A stretch of DNA of 12,858 nucleotides from Blastocatellia bacterium UBA7656 (GCA_002483445.1 DLHY01000158.1:462-13319); one strand, 5' to 3'; positions 1 to 7,374 are shown, counted from the first letter of the stretch. The notes: generated from the letters alone by a model not told the origin. Numbers and translations: made by a program.

Positions 1-21
1 CCGCACTCCGCATTCCGCATT
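1..21. repeat. Heptamer tandem array at window edge
   Basis: Three in-register 7-base units are visible: CCGCACT, CCGCATT and CCGCATT, followed by a decayed unit (CGAATCA) that overlaps the hutH stop codon at 26-28. The array may continue to the left of the window. It has the same 7-base period as the arrays at 1522-1626, 2227-2664 and 7619-7660 but a different unit. Its role is unknown. Confidence 0.6.
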
Positions 22-25
22 CGAA

Positions 26-1522
26 TCACTTCCGTCCGATCTCGCCGAGCAATGGGACTAATGCTTCTATGTAACCCGCGAGCGGGGTGTCGCGCTCAAG
101 GGCGGGGACGATCTGGCGCACGCGGTCATAAACTTCCTGTAGTTGAGGGCCGGGCCTTAGCGGTTTCAAAAATTCCAAACCTTGCGCGGCGCACATCAAC
201 TCTATTGCCAGAATCCGTTCGGAGTTCGCAACGACCTGAGCGAACTTGAGCGCGCTGGTCATTCCCATGCTGACGTGATCCTCTTTATTGGCCGAAGTCG
301 GCAAATTGGCTACGGAAGCCGGATGCGCCAGCACGTTGTTTTCAGCGATGAGCGAAGCCGCCACTATCTGAGCTATCATCATCCCCGAATTCATTCCCGG
401 ATCGAGGGCCAGAAAAGCGGGCAGCCCCGATAGATCGGGATTGACTAATCGCTCGACTCTTCTTTCAGAAATCGTGCCGAGATCGGCCACAGCTATCGCG
501 GCATAATCGAGCGCCAGCGCGATGGGTTCTCCGTGAAAATTACCGCCCGACAGAACTTCATTCGAATCGGGGAAGACCAGAGGGTTGTCGGTCGCGCTGT
601 TGATTTCGATTTCAAGTATTCGGCGCGCGTGCGTGAGCGCGTCTCTGACGGCTCCGTGAACCTGCGGCATACAACGGAGCGCGTAAGCGTCCTGCACTCG
701 CGGGTCTGTGGCCGAGTCTCGATGTGATTCGCGAATCTCGCTGCCTTCGATCAGTTCGCGCAAACGCCGCGCGCTTTTGACCTGACCCGGATGAGGGCGC
801 ACGGCCTGAATCTTGTAATCGAATGCGACGGGCGTGCCTTTTAGAGCTTCGAGCGTCATCGCGCCCGCGATGTCGGCTGACGAGACGAGTCGTTCAGCGG
901 CAAGCAGGGCGAGCGAGCCGACGGCGCACATTGCCTGCGTGCCGTTGAGCAACGCCAGACCTTCTTTGGCTTCGAGCGTGAGCGCCTCTATGCCTGCCCA
1001 TTTCATAGCATCGCCGCCCGCCATGCTTTCGCCCATATAAATGGCTTCGCCTTCGCCAATGGCAACGGAAGCGAGATGAGCGAGTGGGGCAAGATCGCCC
1101 GACGCTCCGACTGACCCGCGCGACGGTATTACGGGATGCACGCGGGCATTGAGCATTTTGAGAAGCGTTTCGATGACTATTGCGCGGCAGCCCGAATAGC
1201 CTTTGGCCAGGACGTTCGCGCGCAGGAGCATCATGGCGCGGACAACTCTTTCCGTGAGAGGTTCGCCGACCCCGCACGAATGCGAGCGGACGAGATTGAG
1301 TTGAAGCTCGCGGAGTTTATCTGCGGGTATGGTTACGTCGGAGAGCGCGCCGAAGCCGGTGTTGATGCCGTAGACGACCTGACCGCGAGAGATGATGTCT
1401 TCGACGAACTTCCTTGCGCGATTGATGCGCGGGATAGCAGCAGGCGTGAGCGTGACTTCAGCGCCGTCGGCGACTTTTTCTATCTGTTCGAGCGAAAGCG
1501 AAGCTCCATCGATTTCTATCAT
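26..1522 (-). CDS. hutH: Histidine ammonia-lyase
   Basis: Cytoplasmic enzyme that deaminates L-histidine to trans-urocanate and ammonia, the first step of histidine degradation. The 498-residue product has the usual HutH length. Family marks visible are YGINTGFG at residues 51-58, with its active-site Tyr, and GSVGASGDLAPLAH near 136-149. The Ala140-Ser141-Gly142 triad there cyclises to the MIO electrophile. The SATDNPLVF and SVANLPTSANKEDHVSMG-type segments follow. I chose the ATG at 1520-1522 (MIEIDG...). The frame stays open upstream to 1606, but those 28 codons translate a heptamer repeat and add a non-family tail. Purine-rich repeat units (GGACAAA) lie in the ribosome-binding position. 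No other hut gene is in the window; a HAS-barrel-like pseudogene lies upstream on the same strand. Phenylalanine or tyrosine ammonia-lyase is the alternative, but the overall sequence is HutH-like. Confidence 0.95.
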   Translation of the reverse strand: MIEIDGASLSLEQIEKVADGAEVTLTPAAIPRINRARKFVEDIISRGQVVYGINTGFGALSDVTIPADKLRELQLNLVRSHSCGVGEPLTERVVRAMMLLRANVLAKGYSGCRAIVIETLLKMLNARVHPVIPSRGSVGASGDLAPLAHLASVAIGEGEAIYMGESMAGGDAMKWAGIEALTLEAKEGLALLNGTQAMCAVGSLALLAAERLVSSADIAGAMTLEALKGTPVAFDYKIQAVRPHPGQVKSARRLRELIEGSEIRESHRDSATDPRVQDAYALRCMPQVHGAVRDALTHARRILEIEINSATDNPLVFPDSNEVLSGGNFHGEPIALALDYAAIAVADLGTISERRVERLVNPDLSGLPAFLALDPGMNSGMMIAQIVAASLIAENNVLAHPASVANLPTSANKEDHVSMGMTSALKFAQVVANSERILAIELMCAAQGLEFLKPLRPGPQLQEVYDRVRQIVPALERDTPLAGYIEALVPLLGEIGRK

Positions 1523-1626
1523 TGTTCTTTGTCCGTTGTCCTTTGTCCCTTGTCCTTTGTCATTTGCTTGTTTTTTGGAGCGTTGATGAATCGTGCCAAT
1601 GACCAATGACCAATGACAAAGGACAA
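1522..1626. repeat. Palindromic heptamer element between hutH and the HAS-barrel gene
   Basis: The left array (1522-1563) is six in-register 7-mers related to TTGTCCT: TTGTTCT, TTGTCCG, TTGTCCT, TTGTCCC, TTGTCCT, TTGTCAT. The right array (1597-1624) is CAATGAC three times, then AAAGGAC. A 15-base segment, TTGTCCTTTGTCATT at 1550-1564, recurs exactly inverted at 1612-1626, with a 47-base spacer that has no evident gene. The element therefore fills the whole gap between the HAS-barrel stop (1629-1631) and the hutH start codon. It resembles a non-coding, MITE-like relative of the cassette at 2227-2664. RNA from either strand could fold into a stem. That it is mobile is inference. Confidence 0.7.
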
Positions 1627-1628
1627 AA

Positions 1629-2223
1629 TCAAAGCGATTTGTTCTGAAAAACCTGTTGCCAGTTCAAGGTGCGACGAAGCACGGCGATTTCTGATTTCGA
1701 TTTGTCGCCGAACAATTCCTCAAGCTGATCGAGAACCGCAAGCAGAAGTTGCGGCGCGAACTGGCGCGCGTGCGTGATGACCTGTGAATAATAATGCAGC
1801 GCGATGCGCTCATCTTTTTCCGCATGAAACCGCCGCACTTCTTCATCATTCATCAAAACTATTTCAGAGTTCACCGCGATTACTTCGCGCGGTACGCCTT
1901 GATGAATCGCTGAACCGGGATCGATCCAGCCGACCATCAAGATGCCTATCAACACGCCCTGTTCATCGACAAGATCGGGACTGAAAACCTGATTCATATC
2001 CGCCGAACTCGAAAGGCGCGGCCCCAGATCTTCCATATTCGGGATTGATGAGTTGCGAATTGTAAATCAAGCCTACTATCTTCGATGCGCCGCTCGAAAT
2101 CGATACGAACTGACCGAACCGATAATGCTCAGGCGCGGGCGGCTCCGGGCATTCAAGTCGATCAAGCACACGCCCGATATAATCAATATGCGAATTCGAT
2201 TTTACTACCTTTGCTATTCTCAT
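1629..2223 (-). pseudogene. HAS-barrel-like protein of the NurA/HerA neighbourhood, frameshifted
   Basis: Two overlapping minus-strand frames make one protein of about 197 residues. The first (2223 inwards) reads MRIAKVVKSNSHIDYIG... through RFGQFVSI and IVGLIYNSQLINPEYG. The second continues as LGPRLSSSADMNQVFSPDL and ends ...QVFQNKSL. Dropping one A of the AA pair at 2031-2032 joins them as NPEYG-D-LGPRLS, the natural reading, so a single inserted base disrupts the gene. Without the join the first frame stops at 1963. The sequence resembles the small HAS-barrel proteins (HerA/ATP-synthase barrel fold) found beside NurA. I recall that family from memory, so the name is tentative. The gene follows nurA but is now separated from it by the 2227-2664 cassette, and I see no ribosome-binding site in the repeat upstream of its ATG. 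No slippery run is present, so programmed frameshifting is unlikely; an assembly error remains possible. Confidence 0.7.
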
Positions 2224-2226
2224 AAA

Positions 2227-2258
2227 TAGATGTCAGATGTCAGATGTTAGATGTTAGA
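2227..2258 (+). repeat. Left terminal inverted repeat of the S23 cassette
   Basis: Unit order from the outside in is TAGATGT, CAGATGT, CAGATGT, TAGATGT, then TAGA. It differs from the right arm only at its eighth base (C here, T there). The stop codon and last residues (...SLTSNI) of the four-helix-bundle gene are encoded within this arm, so the repeat is part of the coding sequence. Confidence 0.85.
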
Positions 2259-2620
2259 GAGCGAAGCAGACCGTTTACGATGCGGCATACTTCAGAAACC
2301 TGAGCCTGCAAATCTGAGTGTTGCTCTGTTTTCAGGTAGCCGAGGCGCAAAGCCAGTTCCAGATGTGTGTCAAGTTCAAGGAGCGATCCTCTGGCATTAC
2401 CCAGGAATTGAATAAATTCTCCTGGGAGTCTTCGCCCCTGACCTTCGGCTATGTTTGCCGGGGCTGATACGGCTGCCCGCTTGATCTGGCTTGTAAGGCC
2501 ATATAATTCATGTTTCGGAAACGTTTCAGTAGCGCGATAAATCATAACGACCATATCCATCGCTTTCTGCCACGCTACCAAATCCCTGTGACTCCTGATC
2601 TGTGCCTTAGCATTTGACAT
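2240..2620 (-). CDS. Four-helix-bundle protein, S23 / 23S rRNA intervening-sequence family
   Basis: Small helical protein of 126 residues, typical length for the S23/IVP family. Members are encoded in 23S rRNA intervening sequences, and Avd of diversity-generating retroelements is structurally related; they bind nucleic acid or partner proteins and have no known catalytic activity. Family marks are the N-terminal LVAWQKAMDMV, then YGLTSQIKRAAVSAPANIAEG, and later ELDTHLELALRLGYL. I chose the ATG at 2618-2620 because AGGAGG lies four bases upstream (minus strand, about 2625-2630); a nine-residue extension to 2647 would read through the right inverted repeat. The gene is the only cargo of the 2227-2664 cassette and its 3' end lies in the left repeat. 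Its base composition looks less rich in CGCG-type words than the neighbours, which fits transfer. The function of this copy is unknown. Confidence 0.9.
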   Translation of the reverse strand: MSNAKAQIRSHRDLVAWQKAMDMVVMIYRATETFPKHELYGLTSQIKRAAVSAPANIAEGQGRRLPGEFIQFLGNARGSLLELDTHLELALRLGYLKTEQHSDLQAQVSEVCRIVNGLLRSLTSNI

Positions 2621-2632
2621 ACGACCTCCTTT

Positions 2633-2664
2633 TCTAACATCTAACATCTGACATCTAACATCTA
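2633..2664 (-). repeat. Right terminal inverted repeat of the S23 cassette
   Basis: Read on the minus strand from the outside in: TAGATGT, TAGATGT, CAGATGT, TAGATGT, then TAGA. It pairs with 2227-2258. In the transcript of the gene strand the single difference becomes a G-U pair, so all 32 positions can pair; on the opposite strand it is a C-A mismatch. The Shine-Dalgarno of the enclosed gene starts just inside this arm. Confidence 0.85.
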
Positions 2665-2666
2665 CG

Positions 2667-3848
2667 TCACCGCCTCTGCGCCTTGCTCGCCGCTTTCCGC
2701 GCGATTCTCAAATCCAGTCCTTCGCGTTCGGCGAATTCCTGAAAGATCGCGTAAAACATCTCACGGTCACGCTGAGAAATTACCGCCGTCTGATCGGCTG
2801 ATTCAATTGCGTAAGGATACCCGTTGCCTACGATCACTTCACCGCGCACAGTATCGATGACATATTCGAGCAGACCGCGCTCGTATACCCACATCGGCAG
2901 ATCGATACGCGATGGCGGCCCTTCGCCCGTGGTTTTGAGATAAACAAAACCGATGCCGCGCCGCCATTCGTCCGGGTATGATTCGAGTATGCCGCGTCGC
3001 GCGCAGCGAAAGAGCCTTGTGCGGTCGCCCCATTTCATTCGATCCATAAGCAGTGGCCCGTCGACTATTTTCTGCGAATCGGCGAGGTCGAAAGCCGCTT
3101 GCAGCATATTCACCAGATCGCGCGCAAAGCTGGTATCGATGTAGCCGATGAGCGGAATGCCTGTCTGATGCGATGTGTCAAGAAGCGAGATGATTTCCGA
3201 AACGTAAAACTCGCGCTGGTCGGGCGGCAGAAGTTCGGCGAATGAAATCACGAGCAGGCTGTCGAAAAAAACTACCGGCGGGCGGGTCTCATCGAATCCG
3301 CCGCTGCGCTTCGCTCGCATGTAATTTTTGATCGCCGAGGCTTCCATCGCGTAGCGGCGATTGTGAACCATCTGCTCCGATACCTGGGTTTCGCCGCCTG
3401 TGCGAACCATCACCTCGGACGGAGTGAGTATTTCAAACGCGGCGTCTTTGACATAAGGCACGCCGGGGAGGTGATGATTTTCAAACCAGCCTGTCTGAAC
3501 TCCGGCTACGGGGAGAGAATAATCCTTGCTTGGAAGAATCTGGCTGCCGTCTGCGGCAAAAGTCGTTCGACCGATGAGCGTATCGTAAGCCCACGCGCGA
3601 GCCTCTTCGTGATTTCGAAATTCCTTCTCGAATGGGACGATGACCGAGCCTTTGAATTCTTCGACAGGCAATGCACCGGGCGAATCTGATTCTTCGAGCA
3701 ACTTCGTAAGCTGATGGCAGTCCATCTCCGTCAATCGATCAAGCGCGCGGCGATACTCCATCATCTGCTCGCGCAATTCGTTTTGAAAGAGCGCGAACTC
3801 AGCTTTGTTTGCGTTGAGCGCGGCCAGAATTTTTTCGCGATAGATCAT
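2667..3848 (-). CDS. nurA: NurA-domain nuclease (DNA double-strand break repair)
   Basis: NurA proteins are metal-dependent nucleases that work with the HerA helicase in end resection. The 393-residue product begins with a helical region of about 90 residues. It then shows the family's first acidic motif, FAADGSQI (Asp100), followed by PVVFFDSLL near 191-199 with Asp196, GYIDTSFARDLVNML near 235-249, and a C-terminal RIDLPMWV...GYPYAIESADQTAVIS segment typical of NurA. These fit an Mn-binding RNase H-like fold, although individual ligands cannot be proven here. The start is the ATG at 3846-3848, with a candidate promoter just upstream. The gene heads the minus-strand block; its natural partner, a HAS-barrel-like gene, follows beyond the inserted cassette. 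No herA is present in the window. It may act in repair or in a NurA-HerA type defence module. Confidence 0.85.
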   Translation of the reverse strand: MIYREKILAALNANKAEFALFQNELREQMMEYRRALDRLTEMDCHQLTKLLEESDSPGALPVEEFKGSVIVPFEKEFRNHEEARAWAYDTLIGRTTFAADGSQILPSKDYSLPVAGVQTGWFENHHLPGVPYVKDAAFEILTPSEVMVRTGGETQVSEQMVHNRRYAMEASAIKNYMRAKRSGGFDETRPPVVFFDSLLVISFAELLPPDQREFYVSEIISLLDTSHQTGIPLIGYIDTSFARDLVNMLQAAFDLADSQKIVDGPLLMDRMKWGDRTRLFRCARRGILESYPDEWRRGIGFVYLKTTGEGPPSRIDLPMWVYERGLLEYVIDTVRGEVIVGNGYPYAIESADQTAVISQRDREMFYAIFQEFAEREGLDLRIARKAASKAQRR

Positions 3849-3865
3849 AATGAGCGAAGCTGGAA

Positions 3866-3894
3866 AGCGTATTGAACCCGCGCGGGGAAGTCAA
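3866..3894 (-). promoter_or_regulatory. Candidate promoter for nurA
   Basis: On the minus strand TTGACT (3889-3894) is followed after 17 bases by TACGCT (3866-3871). The -35 box is good and the -10 weak. It would give a very short leader before the ATG at 3848. Prediction from consensus only. Confidence 0.35.
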
Positions 3895-3901
3895 ATTGTC
3901 G

Positions 3902-3930
3902 CAGACAGCCCAAGTTGCGTAGCGTATAAT
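3902..3930 (+). promoter_or_regulatory. Candidate promoter for the acetyltransferase-flippase pair
   Basis: A perfect TATAAT lies at 3925-3930, with CAGACA at 3902-3907 seventeen bases upstream (four of six matches to TTGACA). It is divergent from the nurA promoter. Transcription would start near 3937, giving about 80 bases of leader to the chosen start at 4017. Confidence 0.45.
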
Positions 3931-4016
3931 AGGGCTGGCCCGCCCGCGATTCGGTTTCGATGTGGGATTCAACGATGTGGCCAAGGCGGCGAAAAGATAA
4001 AATCTCCGAGTCTGTG

Positions 4017-4478
4017 ATGCAACCTTCGATCTCTGTGGTCGAAGGGATGACGCCTGTCGATATCAACGAGTGCTGGCATCTGGATCAACGCTGCTTTTCG
4101 GACGGCGAAGCCTACGACCGCGAAACCGTCCGCTATCTCCTCTCTCACACTCAATCGGTCTGCTACAAAGTCGTCGCTCCCTCGCGCAACATGATAGCTT
4201 TCGTCGTCGGGATGATAGAGCCTGACGGCGTGGGCCATGTGGTCGCGCTCGGCGTAGGGCCTGATCATCGTCGACTGGGGCTTGGCCGCCGTCTTATGGG
4301 CGCAGTCGAGCGGGGGTTTCAAGCTCGCGGAGTCAACACCGTTCGATTGGAAGTCCGCACCTCGAATATCATCGCTCAAAGGCTCTACTTCGATTTGGGT
4401 TATCACATAGTTCGCCGTATGCCAAGCTACTACACGAACGGCGATGACGGCTACCTGATGATAAAGACCCTTCAGTGA
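4017..4478 (+). CDS. GNAT-family N-acetyltransferase (RimI-like)
   Basis: Transfers an acetyl group from acetyl-CoA to an amine, possibly a protein N-terminus as in RimI. In the 153-residue product the acetyl-CoA-binding motif A is clear around residues 78-95 (VALGVGPDHRRLGLGRRLM, an R-x-x-G-x-G/A form). It is followed by LEVRTSNIIAQRLYFDLGYHIVRRMPSYY, which matches the RimI-type C-terminal half, including the tyrosines near the end. I chose the ATG at 4017 because it gives the normal family length; the frame is open to an ATG at 3960 (19 more residues, WPRRRKDK-rich), which cannot be excluded. No strong ribosome-binding site marks either. Its stop directly abuts the flippase ATG (TGAATG), so the two are probably co-translated. 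The substrate is unknown, as RimI's usual neighbours (tsaB, tsaE) are absent. Confidence 0.8.
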   Translation: MQPSISVVEGMTPVDINECWHLDQRCFSDGEAYDRETVRYLLSHTQSVCYKVVAPSRNMIAFVVGMIEPDGVGHVVALGVGPDHRRLGLGRRLMGAVERGFQARGVNTVRLEVRTSNIIAQRLYFDLGYHIVRRMPSYYTNGDDGYLMIKTLQ

Positions 4479-6119
4479 ATGGAAGCAGGCGCGCATTCGT
4501 CATTTCATCGGATTGAATATGCGCAATCTCTCTCTGTCACAAAACGCGCGCAACTTCTCAGGGATGGTTTCATAGTGCAGGCCGAAGGTCGGGATCACTC
4601 TTCACAGATAATCCGCAACGTGTTGATGAACTGGATGGCGTTTGCCGTCACCATCCTTGCCGGATTTCTGATGTCGCCTTTTCTGGTGCGACATCTCGGA
4701 GATGCGGTCTACGGCGTGTGGGTTCTGCTCGGATCGCTCGCGGGTTATCTCGGACTGCTCGATTTCGGGCTTATCCCTTCGATGGTCAAATACGTCGCCG
4801 AGTATCGCGCCCGCGACGATCAACACGCGATCAATCGATTGATGACCGTCGGTCTTGTCATCTACTCGCTGATGGGAGCGATCTCGCTTCTGGTCAGCCT
4901 CATCATCGCTTTCACATTCAACGACATTTTTCATACGCCCATAGACGACCGGACTGCGGCCACTATCGTTTTCATCGCGGGGCTTAATCTCGCAGTCACT
5001 TTTCCATCTTCAGTTTTCGTGGGACTGGTTCGCGGCTATCAACGCTATGACATCGATGCGCGCGCCACTTCGCTTTTGATAGTCGTGCGAAATCTGTTGA
5101 TCGTGCCGCTCATCCTTCGCGGTCACGGGATACTGACGGTCAGCCTTATGGCCTTCCTCTTCGATATGGCGCGACTCGTCTGGCTGATCCGCAAGGCTTA
5201 TCAGATCAATCCCGCAATCAAATTCGCCCGCGCTTATTTTGATCGCAAAGAATTGCGTCAACTGTTCGGCTTCAGCATCTTCGTCTTCATCATCATCGTC
5301 AGCAGGCACCTGATCTTTTACACCGATTCGATAGTCATAGGCATCTTCCTTTCGACATCGGCAGTGACGGCTTACTTCATCGCCAGCCGACTGGTCACTT
5401 ATCTGCTCGTTCTTGTATCGGAAATGGTCGGGGTGCTTGCGCCCCGCGCTTCCGAGCTTGACGCCGACAATGACGCGGAAGGCATAAAAGAACTGCTCGT
5501 CGTCTCGACCAAATACATGCTGCTGATAGCTCTGCCTGCGGCGACAGTATTTTTAGTGATGGGCGAAAACTTCATCACGCTCTGGATGGGAGAATCGTTT
5601 GCCAGCAGCGCGCAGATTTTAACCATACTGACGATAGCTATACTGAGTCATCTGATGCTGATGCCTTCGGAGACCATACTACTCGGCATGGGTCGCCATC
5701 GCGTTATCGCGCGTTTGATGATCGCGCAGGCGGCAGCCAATCTCGCTTTGAGCCTCGCGCTCGTGCGCCCGATGGGAATAAAAGGCGTCGCGATTGGGAC
5801 TCTCATCCCGATGATTTTTTTCATGTTCGCGGGACTGTTCATTTATTATCGCTATCATTTCCACTTGTCGCTCGGAGAGTATCTGCGACGCGCGGTTCCG
5901 CTGCCCGCGCTGGCGCAGATGCCTTTTATCGCGACCGTTTTTTTGATGAAGCGATATCTGCCGCCCGCCTCGCTCGTGATGTTTTTCATAGAAGTGGCCG
6001 CCGCCTTCATCCCTTACGGCGCGCTGGCGTTTTTCTTCTTCCTCAATTCTGCGGAGCGGCGGCCCTTCCTCAGACTCGCGGAAAAATTCGGACTCAGACT
6101 CTCGCCCCGTTTTTCGTGA
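4479..6119 (+). CDS. Lipopolysaccharide/polysaccharide flippase, MOP superfamily (Wzx-like)
   Basis: Multi-pass inner-membrane protein expected to move lipid-linked saccharides across the membrane. The 546-residue sequence has the family opening SQIIRNVLMNWMAFAVTILAGF, then SPFLVRHLGDAVYGVWVLLGSLAGYLGLLDFGL. The LG-x-x-x-YG-x-W and LDFGL words are characteristic of oligosaccharide flippases. Roughly a dozen or more hydrophobic segments follow up to about residue 530, with a short basic tail. The start is the ATG that abuts the acetyltransferase stop. The first 32 residues or so are hydrophilic and atypical, and a GTG at 4576 would give a more usual N-terminus, so the true start is uncertain. 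No glycosyltransferases are nearby, so this is an isolated flippase rather than part of a visible surface-polysaccharide cluster. The substrate cannot be inferred. Confidence 0.88.
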   Translation: MEAGAHSSFHRIEYAQSLSVTKRAQLLRDGFIVQAEGRDHSSQIIRNVLMNWMAFAVTILAGFLMSPFLVRHLGDAVYGVWVLLGSLAGYLGLLDFGLIPSMVKYVAEYRARDDQHAINRLMTVGLVIYSLMGAISLLVSLIIAFTFNDIFHTPIDDRTAATIVFIAGLNLAVTFPSSVFVGLVRGYQRYDIDARATSLLIVVRNLLIVPLILRGHGILTVSLMAFLFDMARLVWLIRKAYQINPAIKFARAYFDRKELRQLFGFSIFVFIIIVSRHLIFYTDSIVIGIFLSTSAVTAYFIASRLVTYLLVLVSEMVGVLAPRASELDADNDAEGIKELLVVSTKYMLLIALPAATVFLVMGENFITLWMGESFASSAQILTILTIAILSHLMLMPSETILLGMGRHRVIARLMIAQAAANLALSLALVRPMGIKGVAIGTLIPMIFFMFAGLFIYYRYHFHLSLGEYLRRAVPLPALAQMPFIATVFLMKRYLPPASLVMFFIEVAAAFIPYGALAFFFFLNSAERRPFLRLAEKFGLRLSPRFS

Positions 6120-6198
6120 CTCACGCCCGCCTTTTCAATCCGCGCGACGCTTTGTTAATATCTCGCTCGCTCAACTCATAGTGATAAGAGGACTCATA

Positions 6199-7374
6199 AT
6201 GCAGAAAAAAGGCATCGCGCTGGCGGCCTTGCTCGCGCTAGTGCTTGGCTTCTCCAATTGCAAAAACACGGCGCAGAACTCCAATCAGCAAGGCGCAGGT
6301 CAACCATCTCCGCCAGTGAGCAAGGCCCGTTGGGTCGCAAAATTCCGCTCGCCGTCATCGCGGAATATGCAAGGGGTCAATCTGGCGGTCTTTTCCTACA
6401 GTTCGATTTCCATAGTCTCGCCCACCGTGATATTCGCCGCAGGCGATATGCCGCATCCGACACGGAAGGGTGATAACCGGGTCGGCGTCGTCGTTCGCAC
6501 GACCGATGGGGGAGATAGCTGGAAGGAATTTCTCATCGAGCCTACAGGCGCTTCCATCCCTGTGCTGAACGCCATTCATTTCGTCAGCCCGACAGTCGGG
6601 TGGATAGCCGGGGCGGACGCGGGCCAAAGCGGGGTCGTGCTGAAAACCACAGACGGCGGAGAAAGCTGGGTTTTCTCGCGACTCGCATTCAAACAGATTC
6701 CGACCTCATTGTTTTTCGTCGATGAGCAGACCGGATGGATGGGCGGCGTGAGCGCATCGAAAGATGAGGATGAAGACAGCCGGGGCGAAGCGAGCGACCT
6801 CCTCTATACCAGCGATGGCGGACGCACATGGCAGTCTCAGCGGCGATTATCGATCTCGATCACAGACATTTTTTTTCTCGACCATAAGACCGGGTGGATA
6901 TCCGGTTACAGAGGCGCGATCTATCACACCGCAGACGGCGGTCGCTCGTGGGACACGCAAAGGAGCGAGCTTGAAACCCCTGATAACGTTCCCAACCGCC
7001 CGGAGTTCGACGCTTCGAATTTCATCATTCAGGGCGTCTGGTTCTTCGACGCTCAGAACGGTTTTGCCGCCGCAGCCAACATGGATGGAACCGCCGGTCG
7101 CGCGATTGGAACGAACACGGGCGGAAAGGTCTGGTCGCAGAAATGGATCGTGCCTGATTCGGGCGTGAAAGATGTGGCTATGGTAAGTCCGAGTGAAGCC
7201 TGGGCCATAGTTCAGACCAGCAACGGCTATGTCTATCGCACAGTCGATGCGGGGCGCGCGTGGCTGGCCGAGCCTGTCGAGTTCGACCAAACGCCGCCTC
7301 TGTATAAACTCGCCGCCAGAGGGTCGGACGTGTGGGCCGCAGGCGGCGGCGCTGTATTCAAACGAGTTGAATAG
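6199..7374 (+). CDS. Exported Ycf48-like/BNR beta-propeller protein, probable lipoprotein
   Basis: The 391-residue protein has an N-terminal export signal (MQKKGIALAALLALVLGFSNC). The Cys after FSN suggests a lipoprotein, although Asn at -1 is not the classical lipobox. A Pro/Gln/Ser-rich linker follows, then five or six repeats of a beta-propeller. Each repeat has a TDGG-x-SW or TSDGGRTW turn (TTDGGDSW, TTDGGESW, TSDGGRTW, TADGGRSW, then decayed TNTGGKVW and TVDAGRAW), preceded by F-x-x-x-x-GW. This is the pattern of Ycf48/HCF136-like and sialidase BNR-repeat proteins. I chose the ATG at 6199 because AAGAGGA lies about seven bases upstream; a GTG at 6181 is in frame. It probably acts as a surface or periplasmic scaffold. 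A photosystem II assembly role should not be assumed from the name. Confidence 0.82.
   Translation: MQKKGIALAALLALVLGFSNCKNTAQNSNQQGAGQPSPPVSKARWVAKFRSPSSRNMQGVNLAVFSYSSISIVSPTVIFAAGDMPHPTRKGDNRVGVVVRTTDGGDSWKEFLIEPTGASIPVLNAIHFVSPTVGWIAGADAGQSGVVLKTTDGGESWVFSRLAFKQIPTSLFFVDEQTGWMGGVSASKDEDEDSRGEASDLLYTSDGGRTWQSQRRLSISITDIFFLDHKTGWISGYRGAIYHTADGGRSWDTQRSELETPDNVPNRPEFDASNFIIQGVWFFDAQNGFAAAANMDGTAGRAIGTNTGGKVWSQKWIVPDSGVKDVAMVSPSEAWAIVQTSNGYVYRTVDAGRAWLAEPVEFDQTPPLYKLAARGSDVWAAGGGAVFKRVE

Larger units (their letters stand above)
2227..2664 (-). mobile_element. Hairpin-bounded cassette carrying a four-helix-bundle (S23/IVP) gene
   Basis: A 438-bp segment is bounded by 32-bp terminal inverted repeats made of TAGATGT/CAGATGT heptamers (31 of 32 positions identical). 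It encloses one gene with its own strong Shine-Dalgarno. It lies 1 bp past the nurA stop codon (2667-2669) as read in the window and 3 bp before the start codon of the next gene (2221-2223), so it looks inserted into a compact operon. No target-site duplication is evident (flanks CATAAA and CGTCAC) and there is no transposase. The layout parallels the intervening sequences in 23S rRNA genes of Leptospira and Coxiella, where an S23-family ORF lies inside an RNase III-cleavable stem. Mobility is inferred from structure only. Confidence 0.6.

Noticed and set aside
1523..1606. N-terminal extension of HutH to the ATG at 1606
   Set aside because: The 28 extra codons translate the heptamer repeat (KGQGTKDNGQRT), are not part of the HutH family, and a good start with normal length lies at 1522.
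2227..2664. Insertion sequence with target-site duplication
   Set aside because: No transposase and no matching flanks could be found, so only a structural element of unknown mechanism is claimed.
3969..4496. Long minus-strand frame opposite the GNAT gene
   Set aside because: It mirrors the acetyltransferase codons. The plus-strand frame has clear family motifs and this one has none.
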